Positions 10,633 to 20,131 of a stretch of DNA of 64,000 bases are shown here, piece by piece. This stretch comes from Micromonospora sp. LH3U1 (GTDB taxonomy: Bacteria > Actinomycetota > Actinomycetes > Mycobacteriales > Micromonosporaceae): contig NZ_CP116936.1 in assembly GCF_028475105.1 (NCBI RefSeq), forward strand, positions 4,153,501 through 4,217,500, read 5' to 3'. A model generated the notes under the pieces. That model saw only the letters and a list, made by a program, of their open reading frames with translations. It was not told the origin of the DNA and did no database searches. Position 1 is the first letter of the stretch, and every line of letters begins with the position of its first letter. The position numbers were made by a program, and so were the translations under genes.

Positions 10633-11919
10633 TCAGGAGCCGGTCGGCACCCCGTTCGCCGGCGGCGCGGCCGGCGTGGCCGTGTACTCCTTGACCGGCC
10701 CGTCCGCCTCGTCGGTCTCGTACGTCGGGCCGAAGTAGCTCTGCACTCCCCCGCTCACCCGCGCCAACCGCTGTCCGCCGTAGCCGGAGTGGTCCTTGGC
10801 GGAGAAGCGCAACGGCGCGAGCCCGGGGCCCTGGAAGCCACCCTTCTGCACGGCGTCGAGCACCTTCTCCCGGGTGACATCCTTGCCTGCGGCGAGCAGC
10901 ACCTGCACGAAGAGGTAACCGACCGACATGCCGTAGACGGTGTTGCCGTCGAACGGCGCGCCCCCGTTGTGCTCTTTGTTGATCTTGGTGAAGAGCTGGA
11001 TCCACGGGTTCGCGGTGTCGTTCTCCATCGGCAGGTAGTTGGTGCCGACCATGCCCTCCAGCAGCGGGGCGGCGGCGCCGAGCTGCTTGGCCAGGGTCTG
11101 GTAATCGGAGCCGACGTTGGAGACCAGCCACTGCGGCTTGAAGCCCAGCCGCGCGGCGGTGCCGACGGAGAGCGCGGTGAAGCCGGGCACGGTGGCGAGC
11201 ACGACGACCTGGCAGCCGGCCGCCTTGAAGGCGCCGATCTGCGGCGCCACGTTGGTGTTGCTGGTGACGTAGGTCTGCTTGACCGCCACGGCCCCGGCGC
11301 CGAGCACCTTCTCCACGCCGACCAGGCTGTCGCGGCCGAAGTCGTCGTCCTGACCGAGGAAGCAGACCTTCTGGCCGGCCAGGTTCGCCTTCGCGTAGTT
11401 GGCGAGGATCTTGCCCTCGATGGTGTAGTCCGGGTTAAACCCGAACGTGCCCGGATACTTGTCCGGCTGGTCCCAGCTGCGGCTGCCGGAGGCGACGAAG
11501 AGGTCGGGCACCCGGTTGCTCTTGAGGAAGTCGAGCACGCCGGTATGCGTCGGCGTGCCGAGGCCGTTGAGGATGGCGAAGACCTTGTCCTGCAGGACGA
11601 GCTGGCGGACCACCTGCTGCGTGTTCGCCGGGTTGTAGCCGTCGTCCATGATCTTGTAGGTGAGCTTCCGGCCGTGCACACCGCCGTTGGCGTTGACGTA
11701 GTCGAAGTACGCCTTCGTCGCCGGGGCGATCTTGGAGTAGCCAGCCGAGGCGGGCCCGGTGAGCGGCATGTGCGTGCCGACGGTGATCTCGGTGTCGGTG
11801 ACGCCCGGCACCGACGCGCCGCCGGAGCTGGGGCCGTCGTCGCCACTACAGCCGGCGGCGGTGATGAGCAGGGCGATGGTGCTGGCGATCGCGAGACCGC
11901 GTTGCGCCTTACGGTGCAT
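10633..11919 (-). CDS. ABC importer substrate-binding lipoprotein (LivK-like)
   Basis: About 428 residues, periplasmic-binding-protein type I fold (leucine/isoleucine/valine-binding family). The N-terminus is a lipoprotein signal with lipobox ITAAGC, so the mature protein is anchored outside the membrane. Family phrases include ITVGTHMPLTGPAS, VNANGGVHGRKL and YKIMDDGYNPANT. Ligands in this family range from branched-chain amino acids to amides, urea and aromatic acids, so the substrate is not determined. ATG 11919 is favoured; a GTG at 11928 sits only three bases from the AAAGG. It is the last transporter gene of a livGFHMK-type operon read leftwards. Confidence 0.85.
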   Translation of the reverse strand: MHRKAQRGLAIASTIALLITAAGCSGDDGPSSGGASVPGVTDTEITVGTHMPLTGPASAGYSKIAPATKAYFDYVNANGGVHGRKLTYKIMDDGYNPANTQQVVRQLVLQDKVFAILNGLGTPTHTGVLDFLKSNRVPDLFVASGSRSWDQPDKYPGTFGFNPDYTIEGKILANYAKANLAGQKVCFLGQDDDFGRDSLVGVEKVLGAGAVAVKQTYVTSNTNVAPQIGAFKAAGCQVVVLATVPGFTALSVGTAARLGFKPQWLVSNVGSDYQTLAKQLGAAAPLLEGMVGTNYLPMENDTANPWIQLFTKINKEHNGGAPFDGNTVYGMSVGYLFVQVLLAAGKDVTREKVLDAVQKGGFQGPGLAPLRFSAKDHSGYGGQRLARVSGGVQSYFGPTYETDEADGPVKEYTATPAAPPANGVPTGS

Positions 11920-12003
11920 GGGAAACACCGACCTTTCTCGGTCCGGTTTTCAAGGGAACGGTGTGGTGGTGGAGCGCCCGGCCGAAGCCGGGCCGAGGAC
12001 AGC

Positions 12004-13116
12004 TCAGGAACGCCGCGCCGGCCACCGGGCCAGCAGGGCCCGACCGAGGCGGGACAGCAGGCCCTGCACGCCGCCGGGTGCGGCGATCATGACGACGATC
12101 AGGGTGAGTCCGAAGATCGCCAGCGGGAGGTTTCCCTCCAGCCGCTGCGCCACCGCGGGCGAGAGCGTGAGCAGCTCGGTCGCGGAGTGAGTGAGATCGG
12201 GCAGGGCGACCAGCAGGACGGCCCCCCACAACGCTCCGGTGAGGCGACCGAGACCACCGATCACCACGGCCATCAGCAGGAAGAGCGACAGGGTCAACGA
12301 GAACGCGCCGGGCGAGACGCTCTGCGCGAGCACCGCGAGCAGGGCGCCACCGAGCCCGGCGGTGGCGGCACTGACCACGAACGCGATGACCTGGGTGCGG
12401 GCCACATGGATCCCCGCGAGGCGGGCCGCCACCTCGTCGTCGCGGACCGCGCGGAAGGTCCGCCCATACCGGCTGCGGATCAGATTGGCCAGCAGCAGCA
12501 GGGCGAGCAGGGTTGCCGCGCCGGTGATCCAGAGCTGCCACCGCTCGTAGGGGAAGTACGGGCCGAGCGACATCGGCGGCGGCTCCACCGGCACCGACAG
12601 CCCCTGCTCGCCGTTGAACACGCCGTCGAAGGTGACCGCCAACGCCGGCACGACGACGGCCACCGCGAGAGTGACCCCGGCCAGGTAGGGGCCGCGCAGC
12701 CGGGCCGCGGCCACACCGACCACCGCGCCGACCACGACCGTACCGACGATCGCCGCCCCCAGCGAGAGCGGCAACAGCCAGCCGCCGGTCATCCCCCGGT
12801 CGGCGAACGCGTTCTGGCACAGAGCCACGGTGTACGCCCCGGTGGCCATCAACGCGCCGTGCCCGAGCGACAGTTGACCGTTGAGCCCGGTGAGGACGGT
12901 CAGCCCGGCGGTCGCACAGAGGTAGGCGGCCACGGTGGCGAGCTGGAAGTTGCGGAACGGCTCGACGGCGTAGCTGACCGCCACCAGCAGCAGCCCGGCA
13001 GCGAGCACCACCGCGAGGTGGCGCAGCAGGGTGGAGCCCCGTCGCCGGTCGACCGGCCGATCGCCGGTGTCGGCCAGCTGGCGCTTCGGCGGCAGGGCCG
13101 CCCGGGTGGCGCTCAC
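12004..13116 (-). CDS. Branched-chain amino acid-type ABC permease (LivM-like)
   Basis: A 370-residue inner-membrane permease. The diagnostic LivM stretch GLNGQLSLGHGALMATGAY is present, as is the conserved cytoplasmic loop YGRTFRAVRDDEVAARLAGI that contacts the ATPases. About ten hydrophobic segments are seen. The start is the GTG at 13116, which overlaps the TGA of the LivH gene by four bases (GTGA), a sign of translational coupling; the frame upstream of it is not protein-like. It pairs with LivH to form the translocation pore. Confidence 0.9.
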   Translation of the reverse strand: MSATRAALPPKRQLADTGDRPVDRRRGSTLLRHLAVVLAAGLLLVAVSYAVEPFRNFQLATVAAYLCATAGLTVLTGLNGQLSLGHGALMATGAYTVALCQNAFADRGMTGGWLLPLSLGAAIVGTVVVGAVVGVAAARLRGPYLAGVTLAVAVVVPALAVTFDGVFNGEQGLSVPVEPPPMSLGPYFPYERWQLWITGAATLLALLLLANLIRSRYGRTFRAVRDDEVAARLAGIHVARTQVIAFVVSAATAGLGGALLAVLAQSVSPGAFSLTLSLFLLMAVVIGGLGRLTGALWGAVLLVALPDLTHSATELLTLSPAVAQRLEGNLPLAIFGLTLIVVMIAAPGGVQGLLSRLGRALLARWPARRS

Positions 13117-13991
13117 ACCCGCCTCGCCACGACCGGGGCGAACAGCCCACCGGGCCGGACCAGCAGCACCGCCAGCAGCAGGACCAGCACCGCGAGCGGA
13201 GTCAGGTCGCTGCCGGCGTAACCGCTCACGTAGGAGAGCAGCAGACCCACCAGTAGGCCTCCGACCACCGCCCCCGGTGGACTGTCCAGCCCGCCGACCA
13301 CCGCCGCGGTGAACGCCGAGACGAACACCAGGTCCATCGCGTGCGGGTGCAGGCCCAGCTCTGTCGGCATGACCAGCATGGCGGCCAGTGCGCCGACCCC
13401 GGAGGCGAGTGCCCACCCGAGGGTCAACATGCCACCGACGTTGACCCCGAGCAGCCGGGAGACCTCGGGAGCGAAAGCCGCCGCGCGCATCCGCAACCCG
13501 ACCGGGGTGCGGGCGAACATCCAGGCCAGGCCGCTGACCACCACGCCGATCGTGGCGAAGACGAACAGGTCGTACGGCGACAGCACGGCGACCCCACCCA
13601 CGGTGAGGGCAGTCCGGCTGAACGGCGCCTCCGCGGGGCGGAACTCGTTGCCGTACACCATTCCCAGCACGGCCTGGATCAACAACACCAGCCCGAGCGC
13701 GACGATCACCGGGTTGAGCGGTGAGGCGTGGTCGACGTGCCGCATCACGACGCGGTCCACCAGCGCACCGAGCAGCAGGCCGGCGACGATCGCGACCACG
13801 AAGCCCAGCCAGTAGGAGCCGGTCGCGGCGGAGACGGTGTAGGCGACGTACGCGGCGGCGACGGCCATCGCCCCCTGGGCGAAGTTGACGACCCGCGCCG
13901 CCCGCCAGATGAGCACCAGGGCCAGCGCGAACGCGGCGTATACCGCGCCCCGGGACAGGCCGTCGATGGTGAGGAAGACGAAGCGGTCCAA
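13113..13991 (-). CDS. Branched-chain amino acid-type ABC permease (LivH-like)
   Basis: A 292-residue membrane permease with the LivH signatures LSRGAVYAAFALALVLIWR, RVVNFAQGAMAV and the loop MRAAAFAPEVSRLLGVN near the middle. Around eight transmembrane segments are predicted from hydrophobicity. It is followed by LivM with a 4-bp overlap and preceded by LivF with a 30-bp gap, so all five transporter genes are probably one transcript. Confidence 0.9.
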   Translation of the reverse strand: MDRFVFLTIDGLSRGAVYAAFALALVLIWRAARVVNFAQGAMAVAAAYVAYTVSAATGSYWLGFVVAIVAGLLLGALVDRVVMRHVDHASPLNPVIVALGLVLLIQAVLGMVYGNEFRPAEAPFSRTALTVGGVAVLSPYDLFVFATIGVVVSGLAWMFARTPVGLRMRAAAFAPEVSRLLGVNVGGMLTLGWALASGVGALAAMLVMPTELGLHPHAMDLVFVSAFTAAVVGGLDSPPGAVVGGLLVGLLLSYVSGYAGSDLTPLAVLVLLLAVLLVRPGGLFAPVVARRV

Positions 13992-14021
13992 CAGTCCTCC
14001 CTCCGGGGGACGAGGTGGTGG

Positions 14022-14744
14022 TCAGAAACCGAGGTACGCGTGGCGCAGGTCGACGTCGTCACGCAGTTGCGCCGCCGGGGCAGCGATCACGACCCGACCG
14101 AGGGACATCACGACACCCTGGTCGGCGACAGCGAGTGCACTACGGACGTTCTGCTCGACCAGCAACACGGTCAGGCCGGTACGGTCGCGCAGCTGGCGAA
14201 GCAGGGCCATGGTCCGGGCGACGACCCGGGGAGCCAAGCCGAGCGACGGCTCGTCCAGCAGCAGCAGGCGGGGCCGGCCGACCAGGGCCCGGCCGAGCGC
14301 GAGCATCTGCCGCTCACCGCCGGAAAGCTGGTGGCCGAGGTGCCGGCGACGGTGAGCAAGGGGCTCGAAGAGCTCGTAGACCTCGTCGAGGGCGCGACCG
14401 GCGTCGGCCCGGTCACGCCGCCACAACCCGCCGAGCCGCAGGTTCTCGTCGACCGTCAACTCGCTGATCACACCCCGCCCCTCCGGCACGTGCGCCATGC
14501 CACGCCGGACGAGTTGCTCCACCGGCGTACCGCGGAGGTCCTCCCCGGCGAGGAGCACCTGGCCAGCGGCCGGGCGGATCATGCCGGAGAGCGCGCGGAG
14601 CAGCGTGGTCTTGCCGGCGCCGTTGGCGCCGACGACCGCGGCGATCGTGCCGGCCGGGACGGTGAGGTCGATGGCCTGCAGCACGGGCGCGGCACCGTAA
14701 CCAGCCACCAACCCGCGCACGACGAGCAGGTCCGGGGCGCTCAT
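14022..14744 (-). CDS. Branched-chain amino acid-type ABC ATPase (LivF-like)
   Basis: A 240-residue ATPase with Walker A GANGAGKTTLL, signature LSGGERQMLALGRAL, Walker B LLLLDEPSLGLAP and the H-loop-like LLVEQNV. The LSGGERQ signature with VPEGRG and LVEQN is typical of LivF. The start is ATG 14744, overlapping the LivG stop by four bases (ATGA); the longer upstream frame is shadow sequence inside LivG. It forms a heterodimer with LivG to power import. Confidence 0.9.
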   Translation of the reverse strand: MSAPDLLVVRGLVAGYGAAPVLQAIDLTVPAGTIAAVVGANGAGKTTLLRALSGMIRPAAGQVLLAGEDLRGTPVEQLVRRGMAHVPEGRGVISELTVDENLRLGGLWRRDRADAGRALDEVYELFEPLAHRRRHLGHQLSGGERQMLALGRALVGRPRLLLLDEPSLGLAPRVVARTMALLRQLRDRTGLTVLLVEQNVRSALAVADQGVVMSLGRVVIAAPAAQLRDDVDLRHAYLGF

Positions 14745-15523
14745 GCGGCTTCCTCGACGGTGGCACCGAGGTAGGCGTCCGTGACCGCCGGGTCGTCGCG
14801 GATCTCGTCCGGGGTGCCGGCGGCGATCACCCGGCCGAAGTCGAGCACCACGAGCTCGTCGCAGACGGCCATCACCAGGTCCATGTGGTGCTCGACGAGC
14901 AGCACCGCGCACGGGTCCTCGTCGCGCTTGGGCAGCTGGCGGATCAGGTCCGCAAGCTCGGCGATGTCGTCCGCGCCGAGGCCACCGGCGGGCTCGTCGA
15001 GCAGGAGCAGCCGGGGCCGGGCCGCGAGTGCACGGGCCAGCGCGACACGCTGACGTATGGCGAAGGGCAGTGTGGTCGGCGCGGCGTCGGCGTGTTCGGC
15101 GATCCCCAGGTCGTCGAGGATGTCGAGAGCGTGCCGACGAAGCCGGCGCTCGTCGCGGTCGCTGGCCGGCAACCCGAGCAGCGCCGAGACGAAGCCGGCA
15201 CGGGCGGTGTGTGCGGCGCCGGTCATCACGTTCTCCAGCACGCTCAGCCCGGCGAAGAGCCCGGTGCCCTGCAACGTCCGGGCGATGCCGAGCCGGGTCA
15301 GCCGGTGCGGCCGTGGCCGTAGCGGCCGGCCGTCGAGGGTGAGCGAACCCGTCTCCGGCGCGACGAAGCCGCAGATCACGTTGAACAGCGTGGTCTTGCC
15401 GGCACCGTTGGGCCCGATCACGCCCACCACCCGGTTCGGGGGCACCCGCAGGGAGACATCGTCGAGGGCGGTGAGGCCGCCGAACCGGACGCCGATGTGG
15501 TGCAATTCAAGGCCGCGCTCCAT
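14741..15523 (-). CDS. Branched-chain amino acid-type ABC ATPase (LivG-like)
   Basis: A 260-residue ATPase, first gene of the importer operon. Walker A is GPNGAGKTTLFNVI, followed by the LivG-type GFVAPETGSLTLDG, IARTLQGTGLFAGLSVLENVM and Walker B LLLLDEPAGGL. The usual LSGG signature is altered to LPFAIRQRVALARALA, as in many LivG proteins of this branch. The ATG at 15523 is preferred over the GTG immediately before it because AGGG lies seven bases upstream. A palindrome about 32 bp upstream may be its operator. Confidence 0.88.
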   Translation of the reverse strand: MERGLELHHIGVRFGGLTALDDVSLRVPPNRVVGVIGPNGAGKTTLFNVICGFVAPETGSLTLDGRPLRPRPHRLTRLGIARTLQGTGLFAGLSVLENVMTGAAHTARAGFVSALLGLPASDRDERRLRRHALDILDDLGIAEHADAAPTTLPFAIRQRVALARALAARPRLLLLDEPAGGLGADDIAELADLIRQLPKRDEDPCAVLLVEHHMDLVMAVCDELVVLDFGRVIAAGTPDEIRDDPAVTDAYLGATVEEAA

Positions 15524-15554
15524 CACCCATCCCTCTGTCGTGGCGGGTGTTATT

Positions 15555-15569
15555 TACACTCGCAGTGTA
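15555..15569. promoter_or_regulatory. Candidate operator of the importer operon
   Basis: TACACT-CGC-AGTGTA is a perfect 6-bp inverted repeat 32 bp upstream of the LivG start, in an AT-richer stretch. The size and spacing suit a TetR-family dimer; the TetR gene at 9006-9641 in the same block is the obvious candidate regulator. Confidence 0.5.
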
Positions 15570-15623
15570 CGTTTCTCGGGTATCGCGTCAAGACCTTCAA
15601 TACCCCGCTTCCCGCATGCGGAC

Positions 15624-15650
15624 GGGGCGGCCGCCATCGGCGACCGCCCC
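15624..15650 (-). terminator. Terminator of the cutinase gene
   Basis: Twelve-base arms (15624-15635 and 15639-15650) with one mismatch and a 3-base loop form a strong GC hairpin ten bases past the cutinase stop. Confidence 0.7.
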
Positions 15651-15660
15651 GGGACCACGG

Positions 15661-16560
15661 TCAGGCGCTGGGGCAGGTGTTGCGGTACTCCTGGATCTGC
15701 GAGCCGTTCGGGCCCGGGCAGAGGAACTGCTCGTAGCGGGTGTCGTCGTCGACGAACCGCTTCAGCCAGGCCACCATCTGCCGCGCGGTCGGCGTGTTCG
15801 TCGTCTGCGGGAAGAAGTGGCTCGCCCCGTTCAGCTCCAGGTACGCCTTCTCGGCGGAGGCCGGGATGCTGTTGTAGAACGGCACCGAGTGCGACGAGAC
15901 CGGCGCGACGGTGTCGCTCTCACCGCCGATGATCAGTGTCGGCACCCGCAACTCGGACCAACTCTTGTCCGTGTTCCATGGTGCGAGCGGCACCGCGGCC
16001 TGCAACGACGGTCGCGACGAGGCCGCCTCCAGGCTGCCACCGCCACCCATGGAGTGGCCGGCGACCGCGAGCCGGCTGCTGTCGATCCGAGTGCGCACCG
16101 AACTGCGCTGGGTGAGGTAGTCGAGCGCGGCGAGGAGCTGCCGGCCGCGGCTGGCCGGCTGGTCCAACGTGCTGTTGGTCTCGATACCGATCACCACGAA
16201 CCCGTGCGAGGCGAGCCTCGGCCCGAGCCAGCTGATGCTGGACCACGCCGCGGTGAAGCCCGGCGAGATGGCGATGGCGCCGAAGGTGCCCTCGCTGGTG
16301 CTGGTCGGGTAGTAGATGACGCCGCCGCCGAAGCCGGTGACGCTCAACGACGACACGCTCTGTGAGGAGGTGGCGAACGGACCGCGACTGGCCTCCAGGA
16401 TCGCGGTGGTCGGGGCGGGGCCCCGCTCGTACGGACCCGCGGCCTGCGCGGCGCCGGTCGAGCCGGTCAGGACGCCGCCAGCGACCAGGGTGGCGGCCAG
16501 CGCGAACCGGGCGGCTCGGGCTGCGATGGAACGGGGACGGGTAGTGGTTGGTGACGACAC
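15661..16560 (-). CDS. Secreted cutinase / polyester (PET) hydrolase-like esterase
   Basis: A 299-residue secreted alpha/beta hydrolase that closely follows the Thermobifida cutinase pattern: mature start [10 protein letters not shown], then [12 protein letters not shown], the nucleophile motif GHSMGG (Ser about 170), acid in [10 protein letters not shown] (Asp about 216) and His in GASHFFPQ (about 248). The Trp in APWNT (about 195) that contacts aromatic polyester is present, while the oxyanion-hole residue is Phe (SPGFTA) rather than the common Tyr. Two C-terminal Cys (FLCPGP and NTCPSA) probably form the known disulfide. GTG 16560 has AGGGAG eight bases upstream; GTG 16569 does not fit. 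Natural substrates are likely plant cutin or lipid esters. Confidence 0.88.
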   Translation of the reverse strand: MSSPTTTRPRSIAARAARFALAATLVAGGVLTGSTGAAQAAGPYERGPAPTTAILEASRGPFATSSQSVSSLSVTGFGGGVIYYPTSTSEGTFGAIAISPGFTAAWSSISWLGPRLASHGFVVIGIETNSTLDQPASRGRQLLAALDYLTQRSSVRTRIDSSRLAVAGHSMGGGGSLEAASSRPSLQAAVPLAPWNTDKSWSELRVPTLIIGGESDTVAPVSSHSVPFYNSIPASAEKAYLELNGASHFFPQTTNTPTARQMVAWLKRFVDDDTRYEQFLCPGPNGSQIQEYRNTCPSA

Positions 16561-16744
16561 GTCGGGCACTCCCTAGAGTCGAGGGATATCGACGTGTGTC
16601 AGTTTTAGCCTCTCCGCCGATCCACGCATCGGTGAAATCACCAGTCCCGGCTGAGGACGCCTAGATCAGTTGTGTTTCGACCCTCTGACCAGGGGTAGCA
16701 GGGCAGGCGTCTGCTCGCACACGCTCCATGGAGAGGTTCGTCCA

Positions 16745-19006
16745 GTGGATTCAAGCAAGCCCGCCAAGGCGGTCAAGAACGCCGTGAAGACAGCCTCGGG
16801 AAAGATCGCCGACGCCCTGAACCCGGAGATCCCCGGCGCACCGGGTAGCGCACCGCCCACCGTCGAGGAGCCGACGACGCCCCACGACCCGCTGCCGCCG
16901 AAACCGGAACAGGGAGCGCCGCAGACGCGTACGCCGACCGGCGCGGAAACTGGCGCACCGACGACCACGAACGGGCAGCAGGGCGCCTACCTCACGACCG
17001 CGCAGGGGGCGCGGCTACGCGACACCGACCACTCACTGAAGGCCGGCCCGCGCGGCCCGGTGCTGCTCCAGGACCACCACCTACGCGAGAAGATCACGCA
17101 TTTCGATCACGAGCGCATTCCGGAGCGCGTGGTGCACGCCCGTGGCGCCGGGGCGCACGGTGTGTTCACCGCGTACGGCACCGCCGAGGCGGTCACGAGG
17201 GCCGGCTTCCTCAAGAAGGGGCGGGAGACCGAGGTCTTCGTGCGGTTCTCCACCGTGCTCGGTTCGCGCGGTTCGGCCGACACGGTCCGCGACACCCGCG
17301 GCTTCGCCACGAAGTTCTACACCGACGAGGGCACCTTCGACCTGGTCGGCAACAACATGCCGGTCTTCTTCATCCAGGACGCGATCAAGTTCCCCGACAT
17401 CATCCACGCCGCCAAGCCGCACCCCGACCGGGAGATCCCGCAGGCGCAGAGCGCCCACGACACCTTCTGGGACTTCGTGTCGCTCCACACGGAGGCACAG
17501 CACCACACGCTCTGGAACATGTCCGACCGGGGCATCCCGCGTTCGTACCGGACCATGGAGGGCTTCGGTGTGCACACCTTCCGCCTCGTCAACGAGGCCG
17601 GAGAGACGGTGCTGGCCAAGTTCCACTGGAAGCCGAAGCTGGGTGTGCACTCCCTGACGTGGGAGGAGGCCCAGATGCTCAGCGGTATGGACCCGGACTT
17701 CCACCGCCGGGACCTCTACGACGCCATCGAGGCCGGCGCGTACCCCGAGTGGGAACTCGGCGTCCAGGTCCTGCCCGACAGCCCCGAGGAGACCTTCGAC
17801 GGGATCGACCTGCTGGACCCGACGAAGATCGTGCCGGAAGAGTTGGCCGAGGTGCAGCCCATCGGGAAGCTGGTGCTCAACCGGACGCCGACGAACTTCT
17901 TCGCGGAGACCGAGCAGGTCGCGTTCCACCTCGGTCACCTCCCGCCGGGCATCGACGTCACGAACGACCCGCTGTTGCAGGGCCGGCTCTTCTCGTACGT
18001 CGACACGCAGCTCACCCGCCTGGGCGGGCCCAACTTCTCGCAGATCCCGATCAACCGCCCGCATGCCGCGGTGAACGACATGCTGCGGGACGGCTTCCAC
18101 CAGCACGCCGTGCACGCGGGCGTCGCGCCGTACCGACCGAACTCGCTCGACGGCGGCAACCCCTTCCCCGCCGGCGACGACGAGCACGCGTTCCTCGACG
18201 TGCCGGTCACGGTCGCGCAGGCGCCGAAGGTACGGGCGAACCCGGCCTCGTTCGACGACCACTACAGCCAGGCACGCCTGTTCTGGCTGAGCATGTCGCC
18301 GGTCGAGAAGGAGCACATCATCCGGGCGTACACCTTCGAGCTTGGCAAGTGCTACCACCAGGCGATCAAGGAACGCCAACTGCAGAGCCTCGCCAACATC
18401 GACCCGGTGCTGTGCGCGGAGGTCGCCACCGGCCTGGGTCTGCCCGCTCCGCAACCGACCATGCCGCTCGCCGACGTCACGCCCAGCCCGGCGCTGTCGC
18501 AGCTCGGCCGGGAGTGGCCGAGTGACGGGCGCACAATCGGGATCGTGGTCGACCCCGACGGTGACCTCGATGGCGTCGACGACGTCCGCCGAGCCGTGTT
18601 CGAGGCCGGCATGGTGCCGCTGCTGATCGCCCCGCACGGCGGCATGGTGGCGGACCTCCCGGTGCAGCGCACCTTCGCCACCGGACGGTCGGTCGAGTTC
18701 GACGCGGTCCTGCTGGCCGGAGCGCCAGCACCCGCACCGGATGCCATTCCCGCCCGCGACGACAAGGCGGGTACGCCGCGCCCGGCCGCCGTGGATCCCC
18801 GCGTGCTGCTCCTCGTCGAGGAGTGCTGGCGGCACGCCAAGGTCGTCGGCGCCTGGGGTGCCGGCGTCACGGTGTTGGAGCAGGCCGGGGTGGTCGGCAC
18901 TCCCGGCATCGTGACGGCGGGCTCCGGCGCCGAGGCTCTGACGGCGGTGCAGCAGTTGATGGCCGCACACCGAGTGTGGGAACGCTTTCCGGCCTCGGTC
19001 GCCTGA
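16745..19006 (+). CDS. katE: Large-subunit (clade 2) monofunctional catalase
   Basis: A 753-residue haem catalase, the same size class as E. coli HPII. It destroys hydrogen peroxide in the cytoplasm. The distal His is in [13 protein letters not shown], the distal Asn in [12 protein letters not shown], and the proximal haem-ligand Tyr in [14 protein letters not shown]. Residues from about 600 on form the extra flavodoxin/class-I amidotransferase-like domain that marks the large subunit class ([23 protein letters not shown]). The N-terminus has a low-complexity Pro/Thr extension. GTG 16745 is chosen because GAGAGG lies eight bases upstream; the frame continues to a TTG at 16670 without a good site. 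Confidence 0.93.
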   Translation: MDSSKPAKAVKNAVKTASGKIADALNPEIPGAPGSAPPTVEEPTTPHDPLPPKPEQGAPQTRTPTGAETGAPTTTNGQQGAYLTTAQGARLRDTDHSLKAGPRGPVLLQDHHLREKITHFDHERIPERVVHARGAGAHGVFTAYGTAEAVTRAGFLKKGRETEVFVRFSTVLGSRGSADTVRDTRGFATKFYTDEGTFDLVGNNMPVFFIQDAIKFPDIIHAAKPHPDREIPQAQSAHDTFWDFVSLHTEAQHHTLWNMSDRGIPRSYRTMEGFGVHTFRLVNEAGETVLAKFHWKPKLGVHSLTWEEAQMLSGMDPDFHRRDLYDAIEAGAYPEWELGVQVLPDSPEETFDGIDLLDPTKIVPEELAEVQPIGKLVLNRTPTNFFAETEQVAFHLGHLPPGIDVTNDPLLQGRLFSYVDTQLTRLGGPNFSQIPINRPHAAVNDMLRDGFHQHAVHAGVAPYRPNSLDGGNPFPAGDDEHAFLDVPVTVAQAPKVRANPASFDDHYSQARLFWLSMSPVEKEHIIRAYTFELGKCYHQAIKERQLQSLANIDPVLCAEVATGLGLPAPQPTMPLADVTPSPALSQLGREWPSDGRTIGIVVDPDGDLDGVDDVRRAVFEAGMVPLLIAPHGGMVADLPVQRTFATGRSVEFDAVLLAGAPAPAPDAIPARDDKAGTPRPAAVDPRVLLLVEECWRHAKVVGAWGAGVTVLEQAGVVGTPGIVTAGSGAEALTAVQQLMAAHRVWERFPASVA

Positions 19007-19036
19007 CGCAGGGTCACCTGACACCGCCGCTCACTG

Positions 19037-19077
19037 ACGAGGGCTGTCCTCCGCTTCGCCGGGAGGGCAGCCCTCGT
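19037..19077. terminator. Bidirectional terminator between catalase and LLM oxidoreductase
   Basis: Sixteen-base arms (19037-19052 and 19062-19077) pair with a single G-U wobble around a 9-base loop, between convergent stop codons. Confidence 0.8.
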
Positions 19078-19104
19078 TCTCGTGGACGAGCAGCAGCCGG
19101 TCGA

Positions 19105-19980
19105 TCAGCCGATGTCGGCCAGCCGGGGCAGCACCTCGTCGCCGAGCCGCTGGGCGAACTCGACCGGGTGCCGATCCGGCGTGACCTGCACCTCGGTCAC
19201 ACCGAGCGCCGCGTAGTCGGACACCTCGGCGAGGAACGCGTCGACGTCGTCCAGTGGTGACCTGGAGGCCACCACCGTCTTCTCGATGGTGTCGTAGTCG
19301 CGGCCCTCGGCGTCGCAGTGCCCGCGCAGCACGTCCAGCTTGCGAGCGACCTCCTCGGCGCCAGCGCTGGTGCCGAAGAGGTTGCAGGCGTCGGCGTACC
19401 GGGCGACCAGCAGCAGGGTCTTCTTCTCGCCGCTGCCACCGATCATGATGGGCGGGCGCGGACGGCTCAACGGCTGCGGCGAATTGATCGTTTCGGTGAG
19501 CTGGTAGTGCCGCCCGTCGAACGGCCCGTTGTCGTCACCCCACATCTGCAGGCAGATGCGTAGCGTCTCCTCCAGTCGCTCGAACCGCTCGGCGACCGGC
19601 ACCACCGGCACGCCGAGGCCGCGCTGCTCCCGCTCGTACCAGGACGCGCCGATGCCGAGGCGAGCCCGGCCGCCGGAGAGCACGTCGAGGGTCGTCACGG
19701 TCTTGGCGAGCAACCCCGGGTAGCGATACATCACGCCGGTGACCAGCACACCCAGCGTCATCCGCTGAGTCTTCGCCGCGACGTAGCCCAGCGTGGTGTA
19801 CGCCTCCAGCATCGGCTCCTCGGCCGGGGCCATCGCCTCCATCTGGAAGAAGTGGTCCATCACCGTGAAGGAAGCGACGCCGGCCTGCTCGGCGGTGGTC
19901 GCCGCCTCCGCCAGGGTCGGTGCGATCGCGGCCGGGTCGGCCGGGGTCGAGTAATTCCAGTAGTGCAGCCCGAGCTTCAT
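19105..19980 (-). CDS. LLM-class F420-dependent oxidoreductase
   Basis: A 291-residue luciferase-like TIM-barrel protein. It opens with MKLGLHYWNYSTP, and carries VMDHFFQM, GVLVTGVMYRYPGLLAKTV and SGGRARLGIGASWYEREQ, the set typical of actinobacterial F420-dependent reductases. These enzymes transfer hydride from reduced cofactor F420 to diverse substrates; which one cannot be read from sequence. It stands alone, convergent with the catalase and divergent from the acyltransferase operon at 20132. Confidence 0.85.
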   Translation of the reverse strand: MKLGLHYWNYSTPADPAAIAPTLAEAATTAEQAGVASFTVMDHFFQMEAMAPAEEPMLEAYTTLGYVAAKTQRMTLGVLVTGVMYRYPGLLAKTVTTLDVLSGGRARLGIGASWYEREQRGLGVPVVPVAERFERLEETLRICLQMWGDDNGPFDGRHYQLTETINSPQPLSRPRPPIMIGGSGEKKTLLLVARYADACNLFGTSAGAEEVARKLDVLRGHCDAEGRDYDTIEKTVVASRSPLDDVDAFLAEVSDYAALGVTEVQVTPDRHPVEFAQRLGDEVLPRLADIG

Positions 19981-20131
19981 GTGTTCGGCACCTCCGCGAC
20001 GAGCCTAGTGCTGCCTCTCGCCGGCGGCGTGGCGATCGACGCCGCCGGCGAGAGAGGCCCGGCTCAGTCCATTACCGGTTCATGACAATTCGTGCATCAC
20101 GCGAGGATATCCGGCTGGCAGCTTCGGACGA

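Noticed and set aside
9709-13221. Very long plus-strand open frame
   Set aside because: It is antisense to SDR and liv genes, whose translations carry clear motifs. The frame is Arg/Gly/Ala/Gln-rich low complexity, as expected from GC-biased shadow frames.
16670-16744. TTG 16670 as catalase start
   Set aside because: No ribosome site; GTG 16745 has GAGAGG at ideal distance.
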